Shown here: positions 38,388 to 48,614 of the stretch, piece by piece | Position numbering within the stretch: position 1 is the first letter of the stretch | Layout of the letters: each line of letters begins with the position of its first letter | Assembly: GCF_029960815.1 (NCBI RefSeq) | Contig: NZ_JASBRE010000006.1 | Location: 1 to 64,000 of the forward strand | Direction: 5' to 3' | Length of the DNA stretch: 64,000 nucleotides | DNA from: Pseudomonas sp. AL03 | GTDB taxonomy: Bacteria; Pseudomonadota; Gammaproteobacteria; Pseudomonadales; Pseudomonadaceae | Program-made: the position numbers and the translations under genes | The notes under the pieces: generated by a model | Seen by the model: the letters and a program-made list of their open reading frames with translations, nothing else | Told to the model about the DNA's origin: nothing | The model's database searches: none

Positions 38388-39437
38388 ATGCGGTCACTTA
38401 CTCCTGAATTTCTCTCAACACTTCGCTACAACGGATTGCAGGTCGCGACGTTGCGGGCTCTCGGTGAGTACCGTGGCAAGCAACAATTGTTCGCTTCCCA
38501 GTCCCCAGAAATTCTCCAGGACCTGAAGCAGCTTGCAGTCATCGAGTCCACAGAGTCATCGAACCGATTGGAGGGGGTGGTTGTTTCGCCAAGTCGGTTG
38601 AAGTCGTTGATTATCAAAAATGCCGAACCGAAAAGTCGCTCCGAGCAAGAAGTTGCGGGGTACCGCGATGCGCTTTCTCTTATCCATGAAGCAGCAGAGG
38701 GGATGCCATTCTCCGAGGGCGTCATTCGGCAATTGCACGGCATGCTTTATCGCTATTTACCGCAGGATGGCGGGGAGTGGAAAGCAACGAACAATGACAT
38801 CATCGAGCGCCATCCAGACGGCAGTTCACGTATCCGCTTTCAACCGGTCGCTGCACATCTAACACCCATTGCAATGGTCGATATGGTCATGCAATACCGC
38901 AGAGCACTGGATCAGAATCTGGCAGATCCGCTGGTATTGGTCCCGTTGAGTATTCTCGACTTTCTCTGCATACACCCTTTTTCAGATGGCAACGGGCGCG
39001 TAGCTCGACTGCTTACCTTGTTGTTGCTTTACCAGTTTGATTATCGCGTAGGCCGTTTTATCAGCCTTGAGCGGATCTTCGAGGACTCAAAGGAAAGCTA
39101 CTACGAAACGCTTGAGGTTAGCTCTCAAGGTTGGCATGAAGGCAGGCACGACGTTCAACCATGGCTCAACTACTTCTGGGGTGCGCTTCTTCGCGCTTAC
39201 AAGGAGTTTGAGGAGCGTGTTGGTAAGATCGATAAGCGCCATGGAGGCAAAAGCGATCGAGTTCGATTTGAAGCGTTGAAGCGCACCCTACCGTTTTCGA
39301 TTACTGAGCTTGAAGAGGCTTGCCCTGGTGTGAGTCGTGACACCGTGCGTATGGTTTTGCGTTCATTGAAAGCTGAAGGACTAATTGAGTCGACTGGGAG
39401 GGGGCGCAGTGCCAAGTGGATAAACTTGAATCGCTAA
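38388..39437 (+). CDS. fic: Fic family protein (AMPylase fold) with C-terminal winged helix
   Basis: A 349-aa protein. The catalytic Fic motif HPFSDGNGRVAR is intact at 196-207. An N-terminal inhibitory motif S/TxxxE(G/N) is seen as SNRLEG (58-63), marking a class II self-inhibited Fic. The last 70 residues ('FSITELEEACPGVSRDTVRMVLRSL') form a winged helix-turn-helix. Fic enzymes AMPylate or otherwise modify proteins; the target is unknown. ATG 38388 is chosen over TTG 38370, which falls in the operator array. It ends in a 4-bp convergent overlap with queG and is absent from the PAO1 order as I recall it, so it is probably acquired. Confidence 0.88.
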   Translation: MRSLTPEFLSTLRYNGLQVATLRALGEYRGKQQLFASQSPEILQDLKQLAVIESTESSNRLEGVVVSPSRLKSLIIKNAEPKSRSEQEVAGYRDALSLIHEAAEGMPFSEGVIRQLHGMLYRYLPQDGGEWKATNNDIIERHPDGSSRIRFQPVAAHLTPIAMVDMVMQYRRALDQNLADPLVLVPLSILDFLCIHPFSDGNGRVARLLTLLLLYQFDYRVGRFISLERIFEDSKESYYETLEVSSQGWHEGRHDVQPWLNYFWGALLRAYKEFEERVGKIDKRHGGKSDRVRFEALKRTLPFSITELEEACPGVSRDTVRMVLRSLKAEGLIESTGRGRSAKWINLNR

Positions 39438-40522
39438 GGACGAATTCCATGGTTGCCAGCGCGCTGTTCATGTTGCTTCAACGCCCACTCGACATGCTCC
39501 CGCACCAACTCCGACGGATAGTCCCGCCGCGCCTTCAACGCTTCCAGCACTGGAATGCTCGACGGCGCGTTCCCCAGGCCTACCGCCAGGTTTCGCAGCC
39601 AACGCTCGTAACCGGCTCGGCGTAACGGCGAACCTTCGGTGCTGCTGAGGAATTTGTCCTCGTCCCACATGAACAGTTCGGCCAGCTCCGCGTTGTCCAG
39701 GTTGTGCCGTGGCTTGAAGTCGCTTTCGCCGGACGGACGGGCGAAGCGATTCCAGGGGCAGACGATCTGACAGTCATCGCAACCGAACACCCGATTGCCG
39801 ATCAGTGGCCGCAAATCTTCAGGGATCGCGCTTTTCAGTTCGATGGTCAGGTAGGAGATGCAGCGTCGGGCATCCAGCACGTACGGGCCGACGAAGGCGT
39901 TAGTCGGGCAAATATCGAGGCACGCAGTGCAGCGGCCGCAATGTTCGGTGGCGTGAGGCGGGTCGATGGGCAGCGGCAGATCAACAAAGAGTTCGCTGAG
40001 GAAGAAGTAACTGCCGGCCTGGCGATTCAGGACCAGAGTGTTTTTACCGATCCATCCGAGACCAGCCTGCTCGGCAATGGCCTTTTCTAGCACCGGCGCG
40101 CTGTCGACAAAGGCGCGATAGCCAAACGGGCCGATGACTGCTTGAATTTTTTCCGCCAGTTGTTGCACGCGTTTGCGGATCAATTTGTGGTAATCGCGGC
40201 CCAAGGCATAACGCGAGACGTAGGCTTTTGCAGGTTGTGCCAGGCGTTTGGCCATTTCGGTGTCGCCCGGCAGGTAGTCCATGCGCAGGGAAACCACCCG
40301 TAGCGTGCCGGGCACCAGCTCTTCCGGGTGTGAGCGTTTGCTGCCGTGGGCGCCCATATACTCCATTTCGCCGTGGTAGCCGGCCGCGAGCCAGCGTTCC
40401 AGGTGCTGCTCATGCTCGGCCAGGTCGAGACCGCTGATGCCGACTTGCTGAAAGCCCAGCTCGCGGCCCCAGTCCTTGATGGATTGGGCGAGGGCGGGCA
40501 GGTCTGTGGTAATAGCGGGCAT
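39434..40522 (-). CDS. queG: epoxyqueuosine reductase QueG
   Basis: A 362-aa cobalamin-dependent iron-sulfur enzyme for the last step of queuosine synthesis in tRNA. Two ferredoxin-like [4Fe-4S] clusters are seen: 'CGRCTACLDICP' and, further on, a single Cys plus 'CDDCQIVCP'. HEAT-like repeats form the tRNA-binding C-terminus. It is divergent from nnr (64-bp gap). Its 3' end overlaps the fic stop by 4 bp. Confidence 0.96.
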   Translation of the reverse strand: MPAITTDLPALAQSIKDWGRELGFQQVGISGLDLAEHEQHLERWLAAGYHGEMEYMGAHGSKRSHPEELVPGTLRVVSLRMDYLPGDTEMAKRLAQPAKAYVSRYALGRDYHKLIRKRVQQLAEKIQAVIGPFGYRAFVDSAPVLEKAIAEQAGLGWIGKNTLVLNRQAGSYFFLSELFVDLPLPIDPPHATEHCGRCTACLDICPTNAFVGPYVLDARRCISYLTIELKSAIPEDLRPLIGNRVFGCDDCQIVCPWNRFARPSGESDFKPRHNLDNAELAELFMWDEDKFLSSTEGSPLRRAGYERWLRNLAVGLGNAPSSIPVLEALKARRDYPSELVREHVEWALKQHEQRAGNHGIRP

Positions 40523-40585
40523 GAGGCGAGAGAAACCGGAGCTGAGGTGCGTATAATTCTGCCAGACATCGGAGCCCGAAGACGC

Positions 40586-42085
40586 ATGCCGCAGACTAAA
40601 GATGATTTACCCGACGCGCTGTACAGCGCCGCGCAAGTCCGAGCCCTCGATGCGAGCCTGATCGCGGCCGGTACATCGGGCTTCGAATTGATGCAGCGCG
40701 CGGCGCGGGCGACCTGGCGCGCACTGGTCCGTCATTGGCCGACGGCTAACGAGTTGAGTGTTGTGGCCGGCCATGGCAATAACGCCGGCGACGGTTATCG
40801 GGTGGCCGTGCTGGCGCGACGTGCTGGCTGGCATGTGCGGGTGTTGGCGGCGGGTGATCCCCTGCGTTTACAAGGCGACGCGGCATTGGCCCATGCCGAG
40901 GCCGTGTCCGAGGGTGTCGCGGTTCAAGCCTGGAACGCACATTCGGAGTTGCGCGGTATCGTGCTGGATGCCTTGCTCGGCACCGGTCTGACGGGAGAGG
41001 TGCGAGAGCCTTACGCCAGTGTGATCGCGACGATCAATGCCAGTGGGCTGCCGGTTGCGGCCGTGGATATCCCTTCGGGGTTGTGCGCTGATACCGGCCG
41101 AATACTCGGTGCTGCCGTTCGAGCTGATCTGACCGTAACCTTCATTGGTTTGAAGTTGGGTCTTTTCACGGGAGACGCCGCGGATCTGGTTGGCGAACGG
41201 GTCTTCAATGATCTGCAAGCCTTTCCCGAGTCTTTTAACGGGGTCACCGCCACTGCCCGTCGCCTGACCACCGGTAACGTGCCACGTCTGGCGCCTCGCC
41301 CTCCCACCTCCCACAAAGGTAACTTCGGCCACGTCCTGCTAATCGGCGGTGATCGCGGATTTGGCGGCGCCATCCTGCTGAGCGCGCAAAGTGCGCTACG
41401 CAGCGGTGCCGGGATGGTGTCCGTCGCAACTCGCAGTGAACATGTTCCGGCCGCTCTGGCGAGAATTCCCGAAGCCATGGTGCTGGGCACTTCGTCGGCC
41501 AATCAGCTGATGGGACTGCTTCAAAAAGTTTCCGTGCTGGTTGTCGGCCCAGGCTTAGGTCAGGCTTCCTGGGGGAGCAGCCTTTTGTCGGCGGCTGCCA
41601 ATGCGCCGCTTGCGCAAGTCTGGGACGCCGATGCGTTAAATATGCTGGCTGAAGAACGTGTGAGCTTGCCCAAGGACTGCGTGATCACACCGCATCCTGG
41701 CGAGGCGGCGCGGCTGCTGGGAATAACGACTGCCGAGGTGCAGGCTGACCGTCCTGCAGCCGCTCACGCATTGAGCAAAAAATACACAGCTGTAGTGATT
41801 TTGAAAGGCGCCGGCAGCCTGATCGCCAGCCCCGATGGGCGTCTGGCGTTGTGTCATCAGGGGCATCCGGCCATGGCCACCGCCGGTTTGGGTGATGTGC
41901 TGGCCGGTCTGGTTGGCGCATTGCTGGCTCAAGGCATGGAGGCGTACGACGCCGCCTGCCTGGCCGTCTGGCTGCACGCCAATGCCGGCGAGCAAGAAGG
42001 TAAAACGGGCCGTGGGCTGGCGGCCAGTGATCTGATTCCAGCCATTCGTCAGTTGTTGGAGGAGCAAGCACCGTGTCTGAAGTAA
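40586..42085 (+). CDS. nnr: bifunctional NAD(P)H-hydrate epimerase/dehydratase Nnr
   Basis: A 499-aa two-domain repair enzyme for damaged NAD(P)H. The N-terminal epimerase (about 1-215) has 'GHGNNAGDGYRVA' and 'AVDIPSGLCAD'. The C-terminal ADP-dependent dehydratase (about 230-495) has 'GHVLLIGGDRGFGGA', 'TPHPGEAARLLG' and 'GLGDVLAGLVGALL'. ATG 40586 is chosen because the longer frame upstream overlaps queG on the other strand. It heads the nnr-tsaE-amiB-mutL-miaA-hfq run and overlaps tsaE by 13 bp. Confidence 0.95.
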   Translation: MPQTKDDLPDALYSAAQVRALDASLIAAGTSGFELMQRAARATWRALVRHWPTANELSVVAGHGNNAGDGYRVAVLARRAGWHVRVLAAGDPLRLQGDAALAHAEAVSEGVAVQAWNAHSELRGIVLDALLGTGLTGEVREPYASVIATINASGLPVAAVDIPSGLCADTGRILGAAVRADLTVTFIGLKLGLFTGDAADLVGERVFNDLQAFPESFNGVTATARRLTTGNVPRLAPRPPTSHKGNFGHVLLIGGDRGFGGAILLSAQSALRSGAGMVSVATRSEHVPAALARIPEAMVLGTSSANQLMGLLQKVSVLVVGPGLGQASWGSSLLSAAANAPLAQVWDADALNMLAEERVSLPKDCVITPHPGEAARLLGITTAEVQADRPAAAHALSKKYTAVVILKGAGSLIASPDGRLALCHQGHPAMATAGLGDVLAGLVGALLAQGMEAYDAACLAVWLHANAGEQEGKTGRGLAASDLIPAIRQLLEEQAPCLK

Positions 42086-42543
42086 CCCTGTACCTGGCTG
42101 ATGAAGAGGCGATGACCGCATTCGGCGAACGCATCGCAAAAACCACTCAAGGGCACGGTCTGATTTTTCTGGAAGGGGATCTGGGGGCGGGGAAAACCAC
42201 GCTGTCGCGGGGCATCATCCGGGGGCTGGGGCATGTCGGCGCGGTGAAAAGTCCGACGTTCACGCTGGTCGAACCCTACGAGATTGGCGACATCCGGGCC
42301 TTCCACTTTGACCTCTATCGCCTGGTCGACCCTGAAGAGCTGGAATACCTCGGTATCCGCGACTACTTCGAAGATGACGCCTTGTGCCTGATCGAATGGC
42401 CCCGACAGGGTGCAGGCTTTTTGCCAAAGCCCGACCTGACCATTACCATTAGCCCGCAAGACAGCGGGCGTTCGCTGAAAATTTTGTCCCAGGGCTCGCG
42501 TGGCGAGTCGTGGTGTGCCGCTTTGGCATTGGAATCCAATTAA
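42073..42543 (+). CDS. tsaE: tRNA t6A threonylcarbamoyl ATPase TsaE
   Basis: A 156-aa P-loop protein needed with TsaB and TsaD to make t6A at position 37 of ANN-decoding tRNAs. The Walker A motif GDLGAGKTT is at 35-43; 'SPTFTLV' and 'HFDLYRL' follow as family marks. The start is GTG 42073 inside the end of nnr. amiB begins immediately after its TAA, so translation is probably coupled across all three genes. Confidence 0.96.
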   Translation: MSEVTLYLADEEAMTAFGERIAKTTQGHGLIFLEGDLGAGKTTLSRGIIRGLGHVGAVKSPTFTLVEPYEIGDIRAFHFDLYRLVDPEELEYLGIRDYFEDDALCLIEWPRQGAGFLPKPDLTITISPQDSGRSLKILSQGSRGESWCAALALESN

Positions 42544-43971
42544 ATGATGGGGTCAGGTATGCGCTTTCGCGCGATGGTAGCTGCCGTAGGATTGTTGTTT
42601 TTGGCGGTGACCGTCGACGCTGTGGCCGAGACGAAGGTCAACAGCGTTCGCCTGTGGCGGGCTCCGGACAACACACGATTGGTGTTCGACCTGACAGGGC
42701 CTGTCCAGCACAGCGTCTTCACCCTGACCGCCCCGGATCGGCTGGTCATCGACATCAATGGCGCGACTCTGGGGGCGCCGTTGAACGTCAACTCCTCGAA
42801 CACTCCGATCACCGCCATGCGCTCGGCTCAACGTACGCCGACCGACCTGCGAGTGGTCATCGACCTGAAAAAAGCCGTCACGCCGAAAAGTTTTACCCTG
42901 GCGCCAAACGCCCAGTACGGCAATCGCCTGGTGGTCGACTTGTTTGATAACGCCGCCGACGCCGCGCCAATTCCAGCGCCGACCAACGTCGCGACAGTCG
43001 CCCCGGTACCGGTCACGCCGGTGGAGCCCGCGGTGAAGCTGCCGCCAGCACCGGCCGGCAAGCGCGACATCATTGTGGTCGTCGATGCCGGCCACGGCGG
43101 CGAAGACCCGGGTGCCTCGGGCTCTCGCGGTCAGCGTGAAAAAGACGTGGTGCTGGCCATCGCCCGCGAACTGCAGCGTCAGGTCAACGGCATGAAAGGC
43201 TTCCGCGCCGAACTGACCCGCACCGGCGACTACTTCATTCCATTGCGCGGCCGGACTGAAATCGCCCGCAAGAAGGGCGCCGACCTGTTCGTTTCGATTC
43301 ACGCCGACGCCGCGCCTTCGGCCGCTGCTTTCGGAGCCTCGGTGTTCGCCCTGTCTGATCGCGGTGCTACCTCGGAAACGGCCCGTTGGCTGGCTGACAG
43401 CGAAAACCGTTCCGACTTGATCGGCGGTGCCGGCAACGTCAGCCTCGACGACAAGGACCGCATGCTGGCGGGCGTACTGCTCGATCTGTCGATGACGGCA
43501 TCCCTCACGTCCAGCCTTAACGTTGGCCAAAAGGTTCTTAGCAACATCGGCCGCGTCACGCCGCTGCACAAACAGCGCGTAGAACAGGCCGGGTTCATGG
43601 TGCTGAAGTCGCCGGATATTCCATCGATCCTGGTGGAAACCGGGTTTATCTCCAACGCCAACGAAGCTTCCAAGCTGGCCGCAGCGAACCATCAGCAGGC
43701 GCTGGCGCGTTCGATCAGCAGCGGCGTGCGCCAGTTCTTCCAGCAGAATCCGCCACCGGGCACCTACATCGCCTGGCTGCGTGATTCCGGCAAAATCGTT
43801 CAAGGTCCACGTGACCATCGGGTAAACCCGGGTGAAACACTGGCGATGGTTGCCGTGCGTTACCAAGTGTCGCCAGCCACGCTGCGCAGCGCCAACAACC
43901 TGAAAAGTGACGAGCTGAAGATCGGCCAGACCCTGACCATTCCCGGCACTGAACTGGCGGCCAAAGAATGA
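42544..43971 (+). CDS. amiB: N-acetylmuramoyl-L-alanine amidase AmiB/AmiC type
   Basis: A 475-aa periplasmic amidase that cleaves septal peptidoglycan. Order: signal peptide (about 1-28), AMIN domain (30-130), Pro-rich linker, zinc Amidase_3 domain (175-400) with '[13 protein letters not shown]', 'SIHADA' and 'VETGFISN', and a C-terminal LysM domain ('[20 protein letters not shown]', about 425-470). The start may be ATG 42544 or ATG 42559 (MRFRAM); both give a normal signal peptide. Activation by EnvC/NlpD-type proteins is expected from the family. ATGA overlap with mutL. Confidence 0.94.
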   Translation: MMGSGMRFRAMVAAVGLLFLAVTVDAVAETKVNSVRLWRAPDNTRLVFDLTGPVQHSVFTLTAPDRLVIDINGATLGAPLNVNSSNTPITAMRSAQRTPTDLRVVIDLKKAVTPKSFTLAPNAQYGNRLVVDLFDNAADAAPIPAPTNVATVAPVPVTPVEPAVKLPPAPAGKRDIIVVVDAGHGGEDPGASGSRGQREKDVVLAIARELQRQVNGMKGFRAELTRTGDYFIPLRGRTEIARKKGADLFVSIHADAAPSAAAFGASVFALSDRGATSETARWLADSENRSDLIGGAGNVSLDDKDRMLAGVLLDLSMTASLTSSLNVGQKVLSNIGRVTPLHKQRVEQAGFMVLKSPDIPSILVETGFISNANEASKLAAANHQQALARSISSGVRQFFQQNPPPGTYIAWLRDSGKIVQGPRDHRVNPGETLAMVAVRYQVSPATLRSANNLKSDELKIGQTLTIPGTELAAKE

Positions 43972-45878
43972 ACCAGGTGCTGACCAACACGGCTCGCATC
44001 GAGCTGCTCAGCCCGCGACTGGCGAACCAGATTGCCGCCGGTGAGGTGGTTGAGCGCCCGGCCTCGGTGATCAAGGAGCTGCTGGAAAACAGCCTCGACT
44101 CCGGCGCCAAGCGCATCGATGTCGATGTGGAGCAGGGCGGCGTCAAGCTGCTGCGGGTTCGCGACGACGGCAGCGGCATTTCCGCCGATGACCTGCCGCT
44201 GGCTCTGGCCCGTCACGCCACCAGCAAGATCCGCAACCTGGAAGACCTCGAACAGGTCATGAGTCTCGGGTTTCGCGGTGAAGCCCTAGCCTCGATCAGC
44301 TCCGTGGCGCGTCTGACCCTGACGTCCCGCACCAAGGATGCCGATCAGGCCTGGCAGGTCGAAACCGAAGGCCGGGACATGGCGCCTCGTGTTCAGCCCG
44401 CGGCCCATCCGGTGGGCACCTCGGTGGAAGTGCGCGACCTGTTCTTCAACACCCCGGCACGGCGCAAATTCCTCAAGACCGAAAAAACCGAATTCGATCA
44501 CCTGCAAGAAGTGATCAAGCGTCTGGCGTTGGCGCGTTTCGACGTGGCGTTCCATTTGCGTCACAACGGCAAAACCATCCTCAGCCTGCACGAAGCCCAT
44601 GACGATGCGGCCCGTGCCCGGCGTGTGGCGGCGATTTGCGGTTCGGGTTTCCTCGAGCAGGCGCTGCCGATCGAGATCGAGCGCAATGGCCTGCATCTGT
44701 GGGGCTGGGTCGGGTTGCCGACCTTTAACCGCAGCCAGGCGGACTTGCAGTACTTCTTTGTGAATGGCCGCGCGGTGCGCGACAAGCTGGTGGCCCACGC
44801 GGTGCGTCAGGCTTATCGCGACGTGCTGTTCAACGGTCGACACCCGACGTTCGTGCTGTTTTTCGAGGTAGATCCGGCGGGCGTCGACGTCAACGTGCAC
44901 CCGACCAAGCACGAAGTGCGCTTCCGTGACGGGCGCATGGTTCATGATTTCCTCTATGGCACCTTGCACCGCGCCCTCGGCGATGTGCGGCCGGAAGACC
45001 ATCTGGCCGCGCCGGTGGCGACGGCCATCGTTCGACCGACCGGCATTGATGCGGGCGAGTTCGGCCCGCAAGGCGAAATGCGTCTGGCGGCCAATGCCTT
45101 GCTGGAACAGCCTCAGACCCAGCCGTCGTTCAATACGCCGGCAGGCGCGGGCGCGGGCGCCGGTTATCAGTATCAATACTCGCCTCGGCCTCAATCGGGT
45201 GTGCCTGCGGCTGAAGCTCAGGCTGCCTACCGTGAGTTCTTTGCGCCGTTGCCAGAAGCGAACGCTGTCGCACTGCCAGCGGGGCAGGACGATATTCCGC
45301 CGCTGGGTTATGCACTGGCGCAGCTCAAAGGCATCTACATTCTTTCGGAAAATGCTCAGGGCCTGGTGCTGGTGGACATGCACGCCGCCCACGAGCGGAT
45401 CATGTACGAGCGCCTGAAAATCGCCATGGCCAGCGAAGGCCTGAGCGGCCAGCCGCTGCTGGTGCCGGAATCCCTGGCGGTCAGTCAGCGTGAGGCCGAT
45501 TGCGCCGAAGAACACGTCGCGTGGTTCCAGCGCCTGGGCTTTGAGTTGCAACGTCTGGGGCCGGAATCCCTGGCGATCCGGCAGATCCCTGCACTGCTCA
45601 AGCAGGCTGAAGCCAATCGATTGGTCAGCGACGTCTTGGCGGATCTGATGGAATACGGCACCAGCGACCGGATTCAGGCCCACCTGAACGAACTGCTCGG
45701 CACCATGGCCTGCCACGGCGCGATTCGTGCGAATCGGCGTCTGGCCCTGCCGGAAATGAACGGCCTGCTGCGCGACATGGAAAACACCGAGCGCAGCGGT
45801 CAATGCAACCATGGCCGACCGACCTGGACCCAACTGGGCCTGGACGATCTGGACAAACTGTTCTTGCGCGGTCGTTGA
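43968..45878 (+). CDS. mutL: DNA mismatch repair protein MutL
   Basis: A 636-aa MutL. The N-terminal GHKL ATPase contains '[11 protein letters not shown]', '[11 protein letters not shown]', 'DDGSGI' and '[10 protein letters not shown]'. A Pro/Gln/Gly-rich linker (about 360-430) leads to the dimerisation domain. Unlike the E. coli protein, it has the endonuclease motif as [12 protein letters not shown] starting at Asp470, expected in Pseudomonas, which lacks MutH. It overlaps amiB by 4 bp and miaA by 1 bp. Confidence 0.97.
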   Translation: MNQVLTNTARIELLSPRLANQIAAGEVVERPASVIKELLENSLDSGAKRIDVDVEQGGVKLLRVRDDGSGISADDLPLALARHATSKIRNLEDLEQVMSLGFRGEALASISSVARLTLTSRTKDADQAWQVETEGRDMAPRVQPAAHPVGTSVEVRDLFFNTPARRKFLKTEKTEFDHLQEVIKRLALARFDVAFHLRHNGKTILSLHEAHDDAARARRVAAICGSGFLEQALPIEIERNGLHLWGWVGLPTFNRSQADLQYFFVNGRAVRDKLVAHAVRQAYRDVLFNGRHPTFVLFFEVDPAGVDVNVHPTKHEVRFRDGRMVHDFLYGTLHRALGDVRPEDHLAAPVATAIVRPTGIDAGEFGPQGEMRLAANALLEQPQTQPSFNTPAGAGAGAGYQYQYSPRPQSGVPAAEAQAAYREFFAPLPEANAVALPAGQDDIPPLGYALAQLKGIYILSENAQGLVLVDMHAAHERIMYERLKIAMASEGLSGQPLLVPESLAVSQREADCAEEHVAWFQRLGFELQRLGPESLAIRQIPALLKQAEANRLVSDVLADLMEYGTSDRIQAHLNELLGTMACHGAIRANRRLALPEMNGLLRDMENTERSGQCNHGRPTWTQLGLDDLDKLFLRGR

Positions 45879-46849
45879 TGAACCAGCTCCCGCCTGCGAT
45901 TTTCCTGATGGGGCCGACCGCCGCCGGCAAGACCGACCTGGCCATCGAGCTCACCAAAGTCTTGCCTTGCGAGCTGATCAGTGTCGATTCGGCGCTGGTC
46001 TACCGTGGCATGGACATCGGCACCGCCAAGCCTTCCAAAGCGCTTTTGGCTGAATTTCCGCACCGCTTGATCGATATTCTTGACCCGGCAGAGAGTTATT
46101 CGGCCGCAGATTTCCGTCGTGATGCCCTCGAAGCCATGGCCGAGATCACCGCGCGGGGGAAAATTCCGCTGCTGGTGGGCGGCACAATGCTCTATTACAA
46201 GGCTTTGGTGGAAGGTCTGGCAGACATGCCGGCGGCCGATCCGGTCGTTCGCGCGCAGATTGAAGAAGAAGCTGCACGCCTTGGCTGGCAAGCCCTGCAC
46301 GATCAACTGGCGGTCATCGATCCAGAATCCGCCGCGCGTATTCATCCGAACGATCCACAGCGACTCAGTCGAGCGCTGGAAGTTTATCGCGTCAGCGGTC
46401 AGAGCATGACTGCACTAAGGTTGCGACAATCTGCGCAAAGTACTGAAGCAGCCGCCTCGGGACTGCAACAATTGCCCTATACTGTCGCGAACTTGGCCAT
46501 TGCTCCGGCAAATCGCCAGGTACTGCACGAGCGAATTAAACAAAGATTCACGAATATGTTGGAACAGGGATTCATTGACGAGGTCGTAGCCCTGCGTAAG
46601 CGAAGTGACCTGCATGCCGGGTTGCCGTCTATACGTGCAGTAGGTTATAGGCAAGTCTGGGACTACCTGGATGGCAAGCTGACGCAAGCCGAGATGCAGG
46701 AGCGTGGAATCATTGCCACGCGCCAATTGGCGAAGCGCCAGTTCACCTGGCTGCGCAGTTGGGCTGATTTACACTGGTTGGACAGCCTGGATTGCGACAA
46801 TCTGCCGCGCGCCTTGAAATACCTGGGGACCATCTCCATATTGAGCTGA
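45878..46849 (+). CDS. miaA: tRNA dimethylallyltransferase MiaA
   Basis: A 323-aa enzyme that adds the isopentenyl group to A37 of UNN-decoding tRNAs. The P-loop GPTAAGKT is at 12-19; '[18 protein letters not shown]' and '[10 protein letters not shown]' follow. ATG 45878 shares a base with the mutL stop, the normal arrangement; the longer frame reads back into mutL. Its 3' region and the 94-bp gap before hfq are a likely site for separate hfq promoters. Confidence 0.97.
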   Translation: MNQLPPAIFLMGPTAAGKTDLAIELTKVLPCELISVDSALVYRGMDIGTAKPSKALLAEFPHRLIDILDPAESYSAADFRRDALEAMAEITARGKIPLLVGGTMLYYKALVEGLADMPAADPVVRAQIEEEAARLGWQALHDQLAVIDPESAARIHPNDPQRLSRALEVYRVSGQSMTALRLRQSAQSTEAAASGLQQLPYTVANLAIAPANRQVLHERIKQRFTNMLEQGFIDEVVALRKRSDLHAGLPSIRAVGYRQVWDYLDGKLTQAEMQERGIIATRQLAKRQFTWLRSWADLHWLDSLDCDNLPRALKYLGTISILS

Positions 46850-46943
46850 GTCCTTGCAATTGCCGTCTATCCTTGGGGGTCTGACGGCCACAAGCCATCT
46901 GTTTACCTATTTTTTATATTGAATCCTTAAAGGAGTGCGGCAC

Positions 46944-47204
46944 ATGTCAAAAGGGCATTCGCTACAAGACCCTTACTTGAATACTTTACGTAAAGAGAAA
47001 GTGGGGGTTTCCATCTACCTGGTCAACGGGATCAAACTGCAAGGCACGATCGAGTCTTTCGACCAGTTCGTTATCCTGCTGAAAAACACCGTCAGCCAGA
47101 TGGTTTACAAACACGCTATCTCTACAGTGGTGCCGGTTCGTCCAATTCGTCTGCCTAGCGCAACCGAATCCGAAGCAGGTGATGCTGAGCCAGGTAACGC
47201 CTGA
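46944..47204 (+). CDS. hfq: RNA chaperone Hfq
   Basis: An 86-aa Sm-like hexamer subunit that pairs sRNAs with mRNAs and, in Pseudomonas, works with Crc in catabolite repression. Sm1 '[20 protein letters not shown]' and Sm2 with the YKHAIS signature (Tyr55-Lys56-His57) are intact; the acidic C-terminal tail is short, as usual for Pseudomonas. ATG 46944 has a strong TAAAGGAG 10 bp upstream. hflX follows after 12 bp. Confidence 0.98.
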   Translation: MSKGHSLQDPYLNTLRKEKVGVSIYLVNGIKLQGTIESFDQFVILLKNTVSQMVYKHAISTVVPVRPIRLPSATESEAGDAEPGNA

Positions 47205-47216
47205 TAGGAGTCTCCT

Positions 47217-48518
47217 TTGTTCTTTGAGCGCCACGGTGGTGGTGAGCGGGCAATTCTCGTTCACTTGGATGGTCAGGACCCTGAGGCGCGCGAAGATCCG
47301 CAGGAGTTTCAGGAGTTGGCAATTTCGGCTGGCGCCGAGACCGTCGCGTTTCTCAACGTGCCGCGTCATCGGCCAACCGCCAAATACCTGATTGGCAGCG
47401 GCAAGGTCGAAGAGTTACGTGACCTGGTCAAAGCCGAGCAGGTTGATCTGGTGATTTTCAATCACATCCTCACGCCCAGTCAGGAACGTAACCTCGAACG
47501 TGTTTTCGAGTGTCGCGTGATCGACCGCACGGGTCTGATTCTCGATATCTTCGCCCAACGCGCCCGCACCCATGAAGGCAAGCTCCAGGTCGAACTGGCC
47601 CAGCTTGAGCACATGAGTACGCGGCTGGTTCGTGGCTGGACTCACCTTGAGCGGCAGAAGGGCGGTATCGGTCTTCGCGGTCCAGGTGAAACCCAGCTGG
47701 AAACCGACCGGCGCCTGTTGCGGGTTCGCCTGCGGCAGATCAAGGGGCGTCTGGAAAAGGTTCGCAGCCAGCGCGAGCAGTCTCGTCGCGGGCGCAAACG
47801 GGCTGACATTCCGACGGTTTCACTGGTGGGTTACACCAACGCCGGCAAATCGACGCTGTTCAACTCGGTGACCGACTCCGACGTCTTCGCGGCTGACCAA
47901 CTCTTCGCCACCCTCGACCCGACCCTGCGCCGACTCGAACTCGATGACCTCGGGCCAATCGTGCTGGCCGACACCGTGGGTTTCATTCGCCACCTGCCGC
48001 ACAAACTGGTCGAGGCATTTCGGGCTACGCTCGAGGAGTCGAGCAACTCTGACCTGCTGTTGCACGTGATCGACGCCCATGAACCGGAGCGTATGGCCCA
48101 GATTGAACAGGTCATGGTGGTGCTCGGGGAGATCGGGGCTCAAGACTTGCCGATCCTTGAGGTATACAACAAACTCGATTTGCTCGAGGGTGTAGAGCCG
48201 CAGATCCAGCGCGATGCCGATGGCAAGCCGCTGCGGGTCTGGTTGTCGGCCAAGGACGGTACAGGTCTGGATCTGCTCAAGCAGGCGGTGGCCGAGCTGC
48301 TCGGGGATGATTTGTTTGTTGGCACCTTGCGTTTGCCGCAACGTTTTGCTCGACTGCGTGCGCAGTTTTTCGAACTCGGTGCGGTACAGAAAGAAGAACA
48401 CGACGAAGAAGGCATCTGCCTGCTGGCCGTTCGTTTGCCACGGATCGAGTTGAATCGACTGGTGAGCCGCGAAGGATTGCAGCCGATGGATTTCATCGAG
48501 CAACACACTTTGCAATAA
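47217..48518 (+). CDS. hflX: ribosome-associated GTPase HflX
   Basis: A 433-aa Obg-HflX GTPase that rescues or splits stalled ribosomes. The N-terminal domain (about 1-195) includes 'IGSGKVEELRDLV' and the Gly-rich 'GGIGLRGPGETQLETDRR'. The G domain starts at GYTNAGKST (205-213) and continues with 'DTVGFI' and 'NKLD'. The start is TTG 47217, with GGAG just upstream. It sits between hfq and hflK as in E. coli. Confidence 0.96.
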   Translation: MFFERHGGGERAILVHLDGQDPEAREDPQEFQELAISAGAETVAFLNVPRHRPTAKYLIGSGKVEELRDLVKAEQVDLVIFNHILTPSQERNLERVFECRVIDRTGLILDIFAQRARTHEGKLQVELAQLEHMSTRLVRGWTHLERQKGGIGLRGPGETQLETDRRLLRVRLRQIKGRLEKVRSQREQSRRGRKRADIPTVSLVGYTNAGKSTLFNSVTDSDVFAADQLFATLDPTLRRLELDDLGPIVLADTVGFIRHLPHKLVEAFRATLEESSNSDLLLHVIDAHEPERMAQIEQVMVVLGEIGAQDLPILEVYNKLDLLEGVEPQIQRDADGKPLRVWLSAKDGTGLDLLKQAVAELLGDDLFVGTLRLPQRFARLRAQFFELGAVQKEEHDEEGICLLAVRLPRIELNRLVSREGLQPMDFIEQHTLQ

Positions 48519-48614
48519 AAGCCTGAGAAAGCGGTTGTGCCGCGGTGACAGGCATTCTGTAGCATTGGTCGGCGCGCCGTGGGTGCGTCTTTGCTTTATC
48601 AGATGGAGAGCGCT

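Noticed and set aside
42510..42947. Plus-strand ORF overlapping tsaE end and amiB
   Set aside because: Alternative frame inside amiB, which has clear AMIN and amidase motifs.
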